Assembly (NCBI RefSeq): GCF_001719125.1
Contig: NZ_CP017006.1
Span: forward strand, 248,001 to 312,000
DNA from: Sulfolobus sp. A20
Lineage (GTDB): Archaea > Thermoproteota > Thermoprotei_A > Sulfolobales > Sulfolobaceae
Direction of reading: 5' to 3'
Length of the DNA stretch: 64,000 nucleotides
In this document: one piece after another, positions 21,072 through 29,776 of the stretch
Layout: every line of letters begins with the position of its first letter
Position numbering within the stretch: position 1 is the stretch's first letter
Position numbers and translations under genes: made by a program
The notes under the pieces: generated by a model
Seen by the model: the letters and a program-made list of their open reading frames with translations, nothing else
Databases searched by the model: none
Told to the model about the DNA's origin: nothing

Positions 21072-21863
21072 TTACCTCAAATAATGATTTATAATTCTAA
21101 TTACTACAATAAGAATTATTGAAAAAAGCAGCAAGGAAGCTGAGGCAGTAATTGATGCATTAAAGTAAGTTAGATATTGATTATAAATGTATACTGAAGC
21201 AACGTAGTCTCCATTAAACAACCAACCGGAGACGTATGGCGCTATTATTACGACAGAACCAAATTCACTTATAGCCCTAGCTACAGAAGTTAAGCCGGCT
21301 GAAATTACACCCTTTATGGACAACGGGAAAACTACAGATACGAAAACCCTAAACTCTGACGCACCTAAACCCATCGCATATATCTCATATGAAGTTGGCA
21401 AAGACTCAAAGAAATTTTGAACAGATCTAATGTAAATGGGGGAAGACACTATAATCAATGCTAGTATCAAACCTAGGTAAGAATAATAAAAAATTATGCC
21501 ATGAGAATATAGAAACTTTCCCAAAGGATTTACAGGACTATCGATGAAAACAAGTGCAATACCTACTAGCGGATGAGGTATGGATGCAGGAACGTCAACT
21601 ATAGTCTCTATAACTGGGTTTTTATGCCTAGCCAAATAATAAGCTAAAGGTGTGAAAACAATTACTATGATAGTTACAGCTACTGCAGAGGAGAAGAAGG
21701 TCAAAGCTATAGATGATAAAAGTGATCTACTAAATGCAACAGACTTAATGAAAAACGGACCAAAACCATAAAACAACAAATAGAATATTGGGATAACTAA
21801 AAGAAGGGATAAAAAAATCGATACTACCTTTAATATGTCAAACCGCAGAGAAGTTCCCCGCAT
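21072..21863 (-). CDS. ABC transporter permease, molybdate/tungstate type
   Basis: A 263-residue inner-membrane permease with about six spans and the EAA-type cytoplasmic loop (EIYAMGLGASEFRVFVSVVF) that docks the ATPase. It is similar to ModB/WtpB-type permeases. It overlaps the binding-protein gene by 26 bp. No ABC ATPase gene is present within 15 kb on either side, so the transporter must borrow an ATPase encoded elsewhere. Confidence 0.85.
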   Translation of the reverse strand: MRGTSLRFDILKVVSIFLSLLLVIPIFYLLFYGFGPFFIKSVAFSRSLLSSIALTFFSSAVAVTIIVIVFTPLAYYLARHKNPVIETIVDVPASIPHPLVGIALVFIDSPVNPLGKFLYSHGIIFYYSYLGLILALIIVSSPIYIRSVQNFFESLPTSYEIYAMGLGASEFRVFVSVVFPLSIKGVISAGLTSVARAISEFGSVVIIAPYVSGWLFNGDYVASVYIYNQYLTYFNASITASASLLLFSIILIVVIRIINHYLR

Positions 21864-22983
21864 ACTTCAAAACACCACTATTTAACAAACTCATTATTGG
21901 TTGTGGAACATCAGAAGGACTCTCATAGAATAGTAAAGCTGGGCTAACTGGTGTTACGTGGAACATCGTTAACTCGCTTTCATGAGATAAAATGAACTTT
22001 ATGAACTCATAAGCAGCTTGAGTATTCGACGCGTTTAATGGTACTGTAATATATAGATATACTGAGTTTCCATGAATAGTAAGCGTCTTCCCAGATACAG
22101 TTATATTAAAAGCAAACTGACTATACCAGCTAGTCTCATTTGGATAGTAACCAAAACTTAACCATGGCGGTAATTGAATATACTCTAAATCTTGTGAAAC
22201 GGCATATGATACGTAAGAGAAGGTGAAATCTAACTCTCCAGCCTTCAATGGAGCAACATAATCAGCTGTTGTAGGGGCAACTTTCACGTTAGGATTTTCC
22301 TTAACTAAATCCACAAAGTAACTAATATTATGATTAGCATATAAATATCCCGCCATTTCCAGTATTAGATACGCATATAATCCCTCTGGGTCAGAACTTG
22401 GATTAGCTATACCTAAACTGAACTTAGTCGATAACAAATAGAAGAAATTATACCAATATTTACTCTCATTGGTTTGCATTGCCATAGTGTAATTAGAATA
22501 TAATTCGTTCCAATATGGTGCATTAGTAGTGTAGTTAGAATACACAATGGACATTTGATCTGATAAGAAAGCTATAGCCCAACCAGGATTCCTGCTTCCC
22601 TCAAGCTCTACAGCTTGAATATAAGCTACTGGAATAAACACATTAGCTGGGACAGGCGTCTGTGATGCTATTTGACTTGCTAAAGCGAATGAACCGCCTG
22701 GAACCACGTGAACTTGAATACCAGTAGCATTCTCAAATTGCTTAGCCAAATAATTCAATATCGCAACATAAGCTCCAGCTACATAAACAGTTACGGAACC
22801 CGTAACCGGTGTAGTGGTAGTTGTACTAGGTACAGTTGTAGTTGAGGTAGTTGTGGTTATGGTAACCACGTGAGAAGGTCTAATCGTTATAAAGTACACG
22901 GCAACAGCAATTACAGCTATTATAACAATTACAGCTATTATTATACCTTGAAGTCTGGTGATTGCCTTATTCTTACTCGACAT
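21838..22983 (-). CDS. ABC transporter substrate-binding protein, molybdate/tungstate type
   Basis: A 381-residue exoprotein. An N-terminal membrane segment (IIIAVIVIIAVIAVAVYFIT) leads into a Thr-rich linker (residues about 40-65) that lifts the binding domain off the membrane, as is usual in Sulfolobales. The domain begins VTVYVAGAYVAILNYLAKQF and contains GGSFALASQI and TPVPANVFIPV, resembling the ModA/WtpA oxyanion-binding fold. The substrate (tungstate, molybdate or another oxyanion) cannot be fixed by eye. It is first in an operon with the permease and probably the Kelch protein. Confidence 0.82.
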   Translation of the reverse strand: MSSKNKAITRLQGIIIAVIVIIAVIAVAVYFITIRPSHVVTITTTTSTTTVPSTTTTTPVTGSVTVYVAGAYVAILNYLAKQFENATGIQVHVVPGGSFALASQIASQTPVPANVFIPVAYIQAVELEGSRNPGWAIAFLSDQMSIVYSNYTTNAPYWNELYSNYTMAMQTNESKYWYNFFYLLSTKFSLGIANPSSDPEGLYAYLILEMAGYLYANHNISYFVDLVKENPNVKVAPTTADYVAPLKAGELDFTFSYVSYAVSQDLEYIQLPPWLSFGYYPNETSWYSQFAFNITVSGKTLTIHGNSVYLYITVPLNASNTQAAYEFIKFILSHESELTMFHVTPVSPALLFYESPSDVPQPIMSLLNSGVLKYAGNFSAV

Positions 22984-23590
22984 ATTTACTTATAGTAATA
23001 TTTCCCTTAAAAAATTTTTCCGATAGAACATATTAGAAAGGACATAATTATTTTTATTTTTATGTGCAATTAGGTTTTTAAAATGCTAGGTATTAAAAGA
23101 AAAATAATAAAAATCAGCGTTAATCATGAGTAATACTAAAACGTCCTAATTTGTATATCTGCTGAACCCTCTATGACACATGATTTATCAATTAAAGCTC
23201 GAATAACAAAGAGAGGATAAAGCCTAACCTTTTACTGTTAGTCGTGCATTGTTCTCAATCGAGTCGTCTTATAGTGAGGAGTTTTTTATCCACTCCCTTA
23301 TTTCCTTTAAGGTTTAATAATCAAATTAATTTATTAACCTGTTTTTTAATGAAGGAAATTATAATGCCGTTCTTAAGGTATAAAATAAACTATAAAATGT
23401 GTTGATAGAGTGTGGTCATGAGGATTTAAACTTAGCAGAATCTAATTAACATGAATAGGCTAATTAAGATTTATTTTTTATACCCATATAACGGCACTCT
23501 AAGGGAAATGCTCATTTTCTCAGTAGATATATAAAAAATAAAGTAATTTCTCTCTACATTAATAATTTTACTAATTTTTCTCACGATTTT
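22984..23590. other. long intergenic region
   Basis: About 600 A/T-rich bases without a frame I can support. The only element I can name is a 17-bp sequence at 23419-23435 (TGAGGATTTAAACTTAG) that recurs inverted at 38300-38316 upstream of the ATPase gene. Confidence 0.4.
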
Positions 23591-23627
23591 GAGTCTACCG
23601 TCTGTGACGTGATCAGAAGGTAGATTC
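23591..23627. repeat. inverted repeat / hairpin
   Basis: GAGTCTACC (23591-23599) pairs with GGTAGATTC (23619-23627) with one wobble, and inside it TCTG pairs with CAGA, leaving a 9-nt loop TGACGTGAT. It lies about 70 bp before the next gene. It could be a structured leader, an operator or debris of a small mobile element. Confidence 0.4.
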
Positions 23628-23695
23628 AAAAAAGCAATAGAATATTACTGTATTAGCCCTCTTAAAAACCTAACCTCTCAGAAAAAATATATGAG

Positions 23696-24100
23696 ATGCT
23701 AGGAAAAATCATCGTAGTCCTCATAATAATCCTAATAGGAGCGTTCCTAATAACACACCTAAACTTATTTTATCATCCCCAGATAACATCAACTAAAGCT
23801 GAAGAAATTACCAGAACCTCAATCCTTAGGTCTATCACAATGTATCAGTTCTCCATCTCAACCAATTCCACTTTAGCATATATATTTCCTCTTAAACTAA
23901 ATGGTACACATAACGTAACAATAAACATTATTACGACAAAACCGATAAACCTGACAGTTTTAGACAACTCTAACGTAGTATCTACAACTATTATCCATCC
24001 TTCAGAGTTCCAAAAGAGCTTCCTATTAAACGGTACAGTAGAATTCAAATTTCTAGGGGAAGGAGAAGTAAACGCTAACGTTTCGATACAAGTCGAATAA
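23696..24100 (+). CDS. small membrane-anchored exoprotein, unknown function
   Basis: A 134-residue protein with an N-terminal membrane helix (IIVVLIIILIGAFLITHLNLF) and a beta-rich exterior domain with several sequons (NSTL, NGTH, NVTI, NGTV). It looks like the short N-anchored proteins common in Sulfolobales. I recognise no family. A TATA-like CTTAAAAA lies about 32 nt upstream of the ATG. It shares its strand with the TatD gene 33 bp downstream. Confidence 0.6.
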   Translation: MLGKIIVVLIIILIGAFLITHLNLFYHPQITSTKAEEITRTSILRSITMYQFSISTNSTLAYIFPLKLNGTHNVTINIITTKPINLTVLDNSNVVSTTIIHPSEFQKSFLLNGTVEFKFLGEGEVNANVSIQVE

Positions 24101-24133
24101 GCGTTTTTATTTCTTAAATCAAAACCCTTTTTT

Positions 24134-24820
24134 ATGATCAAATATTTTGACGCTCATTGTCACTACTCTTATTTGAAGAAAAATTATGAAGAGTACTTTA
24201 TATCTGCAGTATCAATGGATTACGAATCTGCAATTGACACGTTATCCCTAAAGAGAATAAACATCTTAACGGGAGTAGGAATCCATCCATGGAAGGTTCA
24301 TGAGGAAAAACTTGAAAAAATAATCCCTTTAATAGATAAGGCGGACTTCGTAGGCGAGGTAGGATTAGACTATCGCTTCGCTAAGGCTCCTAAAGAAGTT
24401 CAAATAAAATACTTCATAGAACAAATAGAAAGAGGAAAGGAAAAACTAATAAACGTACACGCATTAGACGCTTGGAAAGATGTTCTTGAAATCTTGATTA
24501 GACACGATATTAAAAAGGCAATAATTCATTGGTATACTGGACCAGTAGACTTGTTAAAGGATATAGAGGGAATGGGATACTTCATTACGATAAATCCATC
24601 AGTTACATTTCAGAAAAAACATCGAATTATTTTAGAGAAAGCGGACCCAAAAATCCTATTGACTGAAAGCGATGGAGGATATGAGTATAGGGGTAAGTTA
24701 CTTGAACCAACCGATATACCAAATGCAATATCTTTCATAGGAAAAACCCTTAACCTAGACGAAAACCAAGTAATGAAAATAGTTGAGGAAAACTTCAAAA
24801 AAGCATTTTCAATTAAATAA
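24134..24820 (+). CDS. TatD-family metal-dependent hydrolase
   Basis: A 228-residue TIM-barrel hydrolase of the TatD family; relatives are metal-dependent deoxyribonucleases. Metal ligands are visible in order: FDAHCHY (HxH at residues 8 and 10), GEVGLDY (Glu), NVHAL (His), IIHWY (His) and TESDG (Asp). A TATA-like GTTTTTAT centred about 27 nt before the ATG indicates a leaderless mRNA. The substrate is not known from sequence. Confidence 0.88.
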   Translation: MIKYFDAHCHYSYLKKNYEEYFISAVSMDYESAIDTLSLKRINILTGVGIHPWKVHEEKLEKIIPLIDKADFVGEVGLDYRFAKAPKEVQIKYFIEQIERGKEKLINVHALDAWKDVLEILIRHDIKKAIIHWYTGPVDLLKDIEGMGYFITINPSVTFQKKHRIILEKADPKILLTESDGGYEYRGKLLEPTDIPNAISFIGKTLNLDENQVMKIVEENFKKAFSIK

Positions 24821-24833
24821 CTTAGGTCATTTT

Positions 24834-25085
24834 ATGGAAGATTTAAGAAAAAATGCGTTAGAACTAATTGAGCGATCAAAGGCATTGCTAAAGGAAGGAA
24901 AGAGAGAAGAAGCAATTAATTTAGCTAAGGAAGCTTTTAACGTGTTTATCATTTATTTAACGTATAAAGTAAATAAATCAACAGAAATTCCTACCATCCC
25001 CCCAAAAGTTGAGATAGTAAATGAAAACGATATAGAATTAATTGAAAGAATATTGAAATCAGCTATCAAAAATAACTCTAAATAG
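24834..25085 (+). CDS. small helical protein, unknown function
   Basis: An 83-residue, mostly helical protein with the pattern LELIERSKALLKEGKREEA followed by LAKEAFNVF, which resembles a single TPR or HEPN-like helical pair. ATG 24834, 13 bp after the TatD stop, is chosen because the frame upstream of it overlaps TatD coding sequence. It may be in an operon with TatD. I cannot assign a function. Confidence 0.6.
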   Translation: MEDLRKNALELIERSKALLKEGKREEAINLAKEAFNVFIIYLTYKVNKSTEIPTIPPKVEIVNENDIELIERILKSAIKNNSK

Positions 25086-25112
25086 CTCGTAAAATTCATC
25101 CCATCATATATT

Positions 25113-25660
25113 TTACATATTCTCGAGGTTAAAGATGAGACGCAAAACTAAGTTTTTGTCTCCTACTCCTAGGAAGTCGTAAAGTAGTCCTATCTCAGAT
25201 AATATGAAAGTTTTTTGTAGTCATAAGCATGAGCTATTGCATTTTTCAGTTGATAAAAGCCCACGTAGTCTCTGTGCTTCATCGATTACAATAATTAGTC
25301 TTTTCTCGTTTAAGTGGTCAAACAAATCTGCTAACGATAGCGAGTCCCTTCCTTTCCATTTAAACTCTATTGAGTTTCCTAGTATTCTAACTCCCCTTAC
25401 TATTGATATCACGCCTTTTATCTTGTCTAGGACTGATAAGAAGCTGTTTGAGAATAGGCTGTATAAGTCCTTTCTGCCGTTTTAACTTTCTACAGTCTAT
25501 TAAGACTTCCCTTAACTCTTTTAGTGCGGTAGAGTGTTGATGTTTTGCCTATTCTTCTTATGCCTAATAGTGTTAGGAGGGGTCTGTTTACATTTTATAT
25601 CCTTTTTTCCCTGTCAAATAGACCATGTCTGTTCGTTTTTGGACTTTCATCTAGTAACAA
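25113..25660 (-). pseudogene. 5' fragment of an archaeal ATPase gene (fragment A)
   Basis: This stretch matches residues 1 to about 182 of the intact ATPase at 38431-39486. Matching pieces are GIRRIGKTSTL (Walker A), LIDCRKLK, DLYSLFSNSF, VRILGNSIEFKWKGR, LADLFDHLNEK, LIIVIDEAQRLRG (Walker B) and SEIGLLYDFLG. At least three frameshifts and a short deletion break the frame. Homology stops near 25153, just after residue 182. The next part of the protein is found at 29182-29311 on the other strand. Confidence 0.85.
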
Positions 25661-25661
25661 C

Positions 25662-25693
25662 TTCTCCCCCAGAATATATATTCTCCCCCAGAA
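25662..25693 (-). promoter_or_regulatory. duplicated operator-like motif of the ATPase fragment
   Basis: Two perfect copies of TTCTGGGGGAGAA (minus strand) flank TATATA, with a 19-bp period, directly before the TTG start of ATPase fragment A. Each unit is itself a small inverted repeat (TTCT...AGAA). The same arrangement precedes the intact ATPase at 38398-38429. Confidence 0.6.
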
Positions 25694-25791
25694 GTCATAA
25701 ACCTTCAAGTGAGTTATTTAATCTCTTTAATCATATTTGGAAAAGATTATATCATTTTATATAACAACTTCTCTCCGAAAAAAGTTTTTCA

Positions 25792-26334
25792 CTACGCACT
25801 ACTAAATTTGCCCAACAGCTGATTTAAGCCCATGTTAACTAGTATAGTCCCTATTAAACCTAATATAATTCCGTAGTAGGGAATAACCGTGAATATTGAC
25901 AAAACAGCTCCTAAAGCCATAAGCGTATTATTGTACAGAGTACCTACTTTCGCTAATCCAGAGCCAATAAAAGCTATGCCTATAACCATAAGCAAAATTA
26001 CCGCTAGATATAAAAAACCCAACATTGTTACACTCTCCGAAATCGGCAACATCCTTAGAACTAACAATACAAAACTAGCTATAATCATGTATCCACCAAA
26101 AATTCCAATAGTAAAACCCTTCCCCAACTGCTTGAACGACCTCACAAACCTGGGTACTGATAAGAAGATGAAAACAGCAAATAACCCTAAAGCCACACCT
26201 AAGACTACTATGCCTTCAACAGTGGTTCCACTTATCTCGCCATAGCTGGGAATAAGGTAAATTAAAATTAGCGAAATTGGTAATCCTATATAGTATTTTG
26301 CCCCCTTTTTCAGAGTTATTAGACTCTGAGCCAT
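25792..26334 (-). CDS. polytopic membrane protein, DUF973-like
   Basis: A 180-residue protein with about five hydrophobic spans (IGLPISLILIYLIP; GIVVLGVALGLFAVFIFL; GIFGGYMIIASFVLLVL; FLYLAVILLMVIGIAFI; IIPYYG-like end). It resembles the Sulfolobales-specific DUF973 membrane proteins, of unknown role. ATG 26334 is chosen because ATTTAAATA lies about 27 nt upstream; the frame is open to 26442 but the extra residues are not membrane-like. It is inside the segment proposed to have been inverted. Confidence 0.6.
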   Translation of the reverse strand: MAQSLITLKKGAKYYIGLPISLILIYLIPSYGEISGTTVEGIVVLGVALGLFAVFIFLSVPRFVRSFKQLGKGFTIGIFGGYMIIASFVLLVLRMLPISESVTMLGFLYLAVILLMVIGIAFIGSGLAKVGTLYNNTLMALGAVLSIFTVIPYYGIILGLIGTILVNMGLNQLLGKFSSA

Positions 26335-26611
26335 TAATACAATATTGCTAAACTTTTTATTTAAATTTTTCTTTCCCTTCTTTAATGTACGCCCAATCAT
26401 TATGGTTATTAATTTAAATTGAACTTGATACGCAACGAACAATCACGTAAGAACACCTCCTTAACCATGGTACTCACGCTTCAATCCTTCTCAGATGACT
26501 GCCTAGATGCATATTATTCCATTATCCGCTCAATTCCTAAGCCGAGCGTATTCCTATATAAATGCCAACCAGCATCTCCTCTATTAAAGGACTGAAGACA
26601 CTACATAGGAT

Positions 26612-26923
26612 ATGCTGACCTCCTGCCCGCCTAAAGGTTCCCTTAGGGCGGTTCACAAGTTTACCGCCTTCATAACTAGTGGGCTTTAGAGCCCCTCCGT
26701 TCATCCAGCAGTAGACCAATGACTGGATCTTCAGCCAAATTACCCCTATCCCTTTTCCCTCACTCCACCCTCCTTAGGACTCAAGAATAAGTATTATTGA
26801 AGAGGGACACATACACATATTTAACCCCTTTTGGGGCTTCCCTCCACTTCAACAACAATCGTTATATTGAAAAAACTTTTATTCCGCTTAAAACGCGAGG
26901 CTTGTCTCCCGTTTTGTCAGCAT
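26612..26923 (-). mobile_element. IS200/IS605-derived remnant with right end and probable omega-RNA scaffold
   Basis: The minus strand ends with a GC-rich hairpin (GGCGG/CCGCC, 26627-26651) followed by AGGAGGTCAG (26624-26615), the right-end pattern of archaeal tnpB elements. The stretch 26640-26715 also reads as a TnpB-like C-terminus (MNGGALKPTSYEGG), the region that overlaps the omega RNA in such elements. No transposase core remains. The element is bounded by an 8-bp inverted repeat, ATGCTGAC (26612-26619) and GTCAGCAT (26916-26923), making a 312-bp non-autonomous unit. Positions 26335-26611 and 26924-27065 hold no supported gene. Confidence 0.5.
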
Positions 26924-27065
26924 CAAGTTATTATAAACACTAACCATAGAGGATAAGGGCTGAAAATACTTCTGCCTTATTTCCATCCTTCACCAGTGCT
27001 TTAGTAGTTTGGAGAATGTTATAGACCCTTAATTGCTCTGAATAGACCAAAGATAAGCATATAAC

Positions 27066-27755
27066 TTAATATTGAACTACTCTAGCTACCCTGTTTGCGA
27101 AAAGCGCTGAAATAACCCCAATTATTATATCTCCCGGCACGTAAGTGATGAATAGGAACAATATTCTTTGAGCATTCGGAGCGAAGCCGAAAATTAAGGG
27201 GGCGAAGAAACCATAAGTGAAGAAGGGATGAACAAAGGAGAAGAAGAATCCTAATATAGCCCCCTCTACTATTGCAAGTAAGGCAGATAGTTTACCTGCA
27301 CCTATGCCAAAGATCTTTCTGTTCGTTAAGAATATTGTTATATCAGCCATTAGACCGTAGGTTAGTATATCTTCTATTAGCCATAATGGTTCGCCTCCAA
27401 ATCCGAAGTGAAGGAGGTCACTAGTTATGTCATATATTCCCATAGCGAACATTCCAGAGCCTATTTTTCTAATTAATCCTACAGTCACGAAGAAGGCTAC
27501 TATCCTTAACCAAACTGGTGGGTTAACTATGGGGTAAATTGGAGATGGCAAGTAGATTATATCGCCAATTACATGATCAGCTACAGCTACTACTGCGCCA
27601 CCGATAGCAGCATAAACGAAGTCGATGGTTGTCATTCTCTCACTACTCTTCTTAATGATTATTACGGCTATGATACTAGCTATAACAAAGTAGGCTACAA
27701 CTACTTCCCAAGGCGTCATTCCAGGTTTTAGGGTATACGCTCCGTAACTTGCCAT
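27066..27755 (-). CDS. polytopic membrane protein, ECF-transporter S-component-like
   Basis: A 229-residue protein with six to seven hydrophobic segments. The order of short loops and Gly-rich helices (GGAVVAVADHVIGDIIY; EDILTYGLMADITIFL; YVPGDIIIGVISALFANRV) resembles substrate-binding S components of energy-coupling-factor transporters, including YkoE-like thiamine-precursor carriers. The vitamin cannot be named, and no ECF ATPase or T component is nearby. A TTTAAATA box centred about 25 nt before ATG 27755 supports a leaderless start. Confidence 0.55.
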   Translation of the reverse strand: MASYGAYTLKPGMTPWEVVVAYFVIASIIAVIIIKKSSERMTTIDFVYAAIGGAVVAVADHVIGDIIYLPSPIYPIVNPPVWLRIVAFFVTVGLIRKIGSGMFAMGIYDITSDLLHFGFGGEPLWLIEDILTYGLMADITIFLTNRKIFGIGAGKLSALLAIVEGAILGFFFSFVHPFFTYGFFAPLIFGFAPNAQRILFLFITYVPGDIIIGVISALFANRVARVVQY

Positions 27756-28380
27756 GTAAAAATATGAACTATTAGTAATATTTAAACTTAATCCTGTTTT
27801 TTTAGCAATAATTCTTCGCGAGTGTGTTTACTAATAAAAAGATTTAGAAATAACTAAGAATTCTATGAAGTATTGGAGTTAAAAATACTCATTGTGCTGT
27901 TATTTTTTTCATGAGAGATAATTATCTCTTATTGTTTTATAATCTAGTGTAAATAGTATTATTGCCTTTTTGTAAATTGCTAGGGGTATGGAAAACGAGG
28001 GTTTATCAATTTGATCACCTTTTTATTTTAAAAACATTTTGTTATAATATCGGTTGGTAAATCTTTTGTGAACTCCTTATGGTGTTGTTATGAAGGGTTG
28101 AATTTGGGCAAAACTATTGTATCAGGAATGCACTTCTGCACCATATAATATGAACCCGCTTAATGGTTATTTTATTTCTTACGTATACGTACGAGATATT
28201 TTTATGCATATTAAAACTGAACTTAAGTATACTTAGATAAAAACATATTATTTTTCATAATGCGTATACGATTTATCAGATAACTTCTTTCTAATTAAAA
28301 ACTTAATATACTAAGCAAAATCGTGGTCACTTTAAAAATCTGGGAAAAATAATATACTCCTCCATTTTTTACTAAATGTT
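27756..28380. other. long intergenic region with palindromes
   Basis: No frame is supported here. It holds a perfect 16-bp palindrome AGAGATAATTATCTCT (27914-27929), a 12-bp palindrome TACGTATACGTA (28180-28191) and a further CGTATACG (28263-28270), about 80 bp apart and upstream of the SDR gene. These could be regulator sites. Confidence 0.4.
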
Positions 28381-29118
28381 ATGATAGCCATAATTACTGG
28401 TGCATCTAAAGGGATTGGAAGGGCTACCGCTGAATTGTTAAAGAATAATGGATATACTGTTATATCAATCTCGAGGACTAAGCCTGATATTGGTGATGTA
28501 ACATATACTGTTGATGTTAGTGATAAGGAGAATGTGTTTTCAGTCGTGAAGAATGTATTATCTAAATTTGGGAAGATAGACGTACTGGTAAATAATGCAG
28601 GATTCGGAATCTATGGTTCTTTTTTAGAAACAGATTTAAGTGAAGAAGAGTATATGATTAAGACGAATTTGTTAGGTCCGATATACTTCATGAAGGCTGT
28701 TCTTCCTCACATGGTATCGAGAAGAAGTGGCAGTATAGTTAATATTATTTCTGAGGCCGCTTACGTAAGTACTCCTAAGCTTTTAGTTTACTCAGCTACT
28801 AAATCAGCGTTAAGTAGTATAACAAATGGTTTATGGGCTGAGATGAGAAAGTATAACGTTAAGGTTAGTGGGATCTACCCTGGTCCAGTGAAGACTAATT
28901 TCTCTTCCCATCCGTCCTTTAAGAAGGCAGGAAGCGATCCTTTTGCTAAATACGCAGTAGAGCCGGAGCATGTTGCTAGGGCAGTTTTAAAGGCTATAAA
29001 GACTGGAAAGAGGGAAATATATGTTCCTTCTAAGCTTAAACTTGATCCTTATTTCCTAAAATTAAGTAACCTATTTCAGAGTTTGACTTATGGTTTTATA
29101 AGCAAATACTTTGCTTAA
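28381..29118 (+). CDS. short-chain dehydrogenase/reductase
   Basis: A 245-residue classical SDR enzyme. The cofactor site is TGASKGIGRA with NNAGFG after the fourth strand; the catalytic Ser lies in VNIISEAA and the Tyr/Lys pair in YSATKSA. NAD(P)H-dependent oxidoreduction is certain for the family; the substrate is unknown. Arg in SISRTKPD after the second strand is compatible with NADP use. It is alone on its strand between decayed sequences. Confidence 0.9.
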   Translation: MIAIITGASKGIGRATAELLKNNGYTVISISRTKPDIGDVTYTVDVSDKENVFSVVKNVLSKFGKIDVLVNNAGFGIYGSFLETDLSEEEYMIKTNLLGPIYFMKAVLPHMVSRRSGSIVNIISEAAYVSTPKLLVYSATKSALSSITNGLWAEMRKYNVKVSGIYPGPVKTNFSSHPSFKKAGSDPFAKYAVEPEHVARAVLKAIKTGKREIYVPSKLKLDPYFLKLSNLFQSLTYGFISKYFA

Positions 29119-29181
29119 CATATGCTTAGCTATAGTCCTATCTTTGTTTATTTCTAGGCTTACTTGCCTTAGCCAAAAATT

Positions 29182-29311
29182 GTAGAGTCATCTTACCACT
29201 TTATGGAAGATACTACTACACCTTGGAGAAGGCAATAGAGAAGGTGGTTTAAAGAGAAATCAGTAGAAGACGATATAGAGAAGTCGAATGGAATACCGTG
29301 CTGGCTCATTG
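29182..29311 (+). pseudogene. internal fragment of the archaeal ATPase gene (fragment B)
   Basis: This plus-strand stretch matches residues about 184-241 of the intact ATPase: PLYGRYYYTLEKAIEK, and after a deletion DIEKSNGIPCWLI against the intact DGIPGWLT. It begins where fragment A stops and ends where fragment C begins. Joining 29309 to the minus strand at 32440 restores TGG CTC ATA TTC GGG GCT GGC AGA (WLIFGAGR), matching WLTFGANR in the intact gene. Confidence 0.75.
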
Positions 29312-29460
29312 TAAAGTACTTTAAGTTATAAATTTAAGGAGTCAACAATAGAGCGATTTCCACTCCCGTCACTTCAAACATTCACGCTTTAAGGTTAAGC
29401 AATGTCTCTTCCTAAAAGCTGGTTCAAATTTAGAAGAATCCTTAAACTCACTTTTTTCAG

Positions 29461-29724
29461 TTGGTGCCTTTTGCCTCAGTTTTCGTCTTTATACTTATGT
29501 TTTTAGTAACTTTTCTTGCTCTTTTGGATAACATATTATACGCCAGTTTACGTTATAGTTTATTAGTTGCATTCTTATGCACTTTTCTTGACTCTCTATA
29601 TAATGTAGAGGAGACTGACCTTATATTATGGGAGGATAGATGTCTAGCTAGGACGTTATGGGTTAATGTGGTGAACAGATACAAGGTTGTCCAAGACGCT
29701 ATTTTGAGGTTGATGAAATTGTGA
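29461..29724 (+). CDS. doubtful 87-residue ORF
   Basis: An open frame from TTG 29461 with a hydrophobic N-terminal half (VFVFILMFLVTFLALLDNIL) and a soluble end (LARTLWVNVVNRYKVVQDAIL). I recognise no family and see no good TATA box or Shine-Dalgarno sequence. It lies in a decayed zone just before the orphan gene and may be debris. Confidence 0.25.
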   Translation: MVPFASVFVFILMFLVTFLALLDNILYASLRYSLLVAFLCTFLDSLYNVEETDLILWEDRCLARTLWVNVVNRYKVVQDAILRLMKL

Positions 29725-29776
29725 GTGGTGAGTTGTTATTATTACATAAAACTTTTAATTTAGAAGGAAAAATAGT

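Noticed and set aside
25204-25485. Plus-strand 93-codon frame
   Set aside because: It is antisense to ATPase fragment A, which matches the intact ATPase on the minus strand.
25534-25764. Plus-strand 76-codon frame
   Set aside because: It is antisense to the start and operator motif of ATPase fragment A.
25889-26245. Plus-strand 118-codon frame
   Set aside because: Antisense shadow of the five-span membrane protein, which has a TATA box and coherent membrane segments.
26537-26719. 60-codon minus-strand frame treated as a gene
   Set aside because: Its middle reads as a TnpB C-terminus overlapping the right-end hairpin, so it is element debris, not an independent gene.
26443-27065. RNase P RNA or SRP RNA in the structured intergenic region
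   Set aside because: The conserved cores of these RNAs are not visible; the structure fits an IS200/IS605-like right end better.
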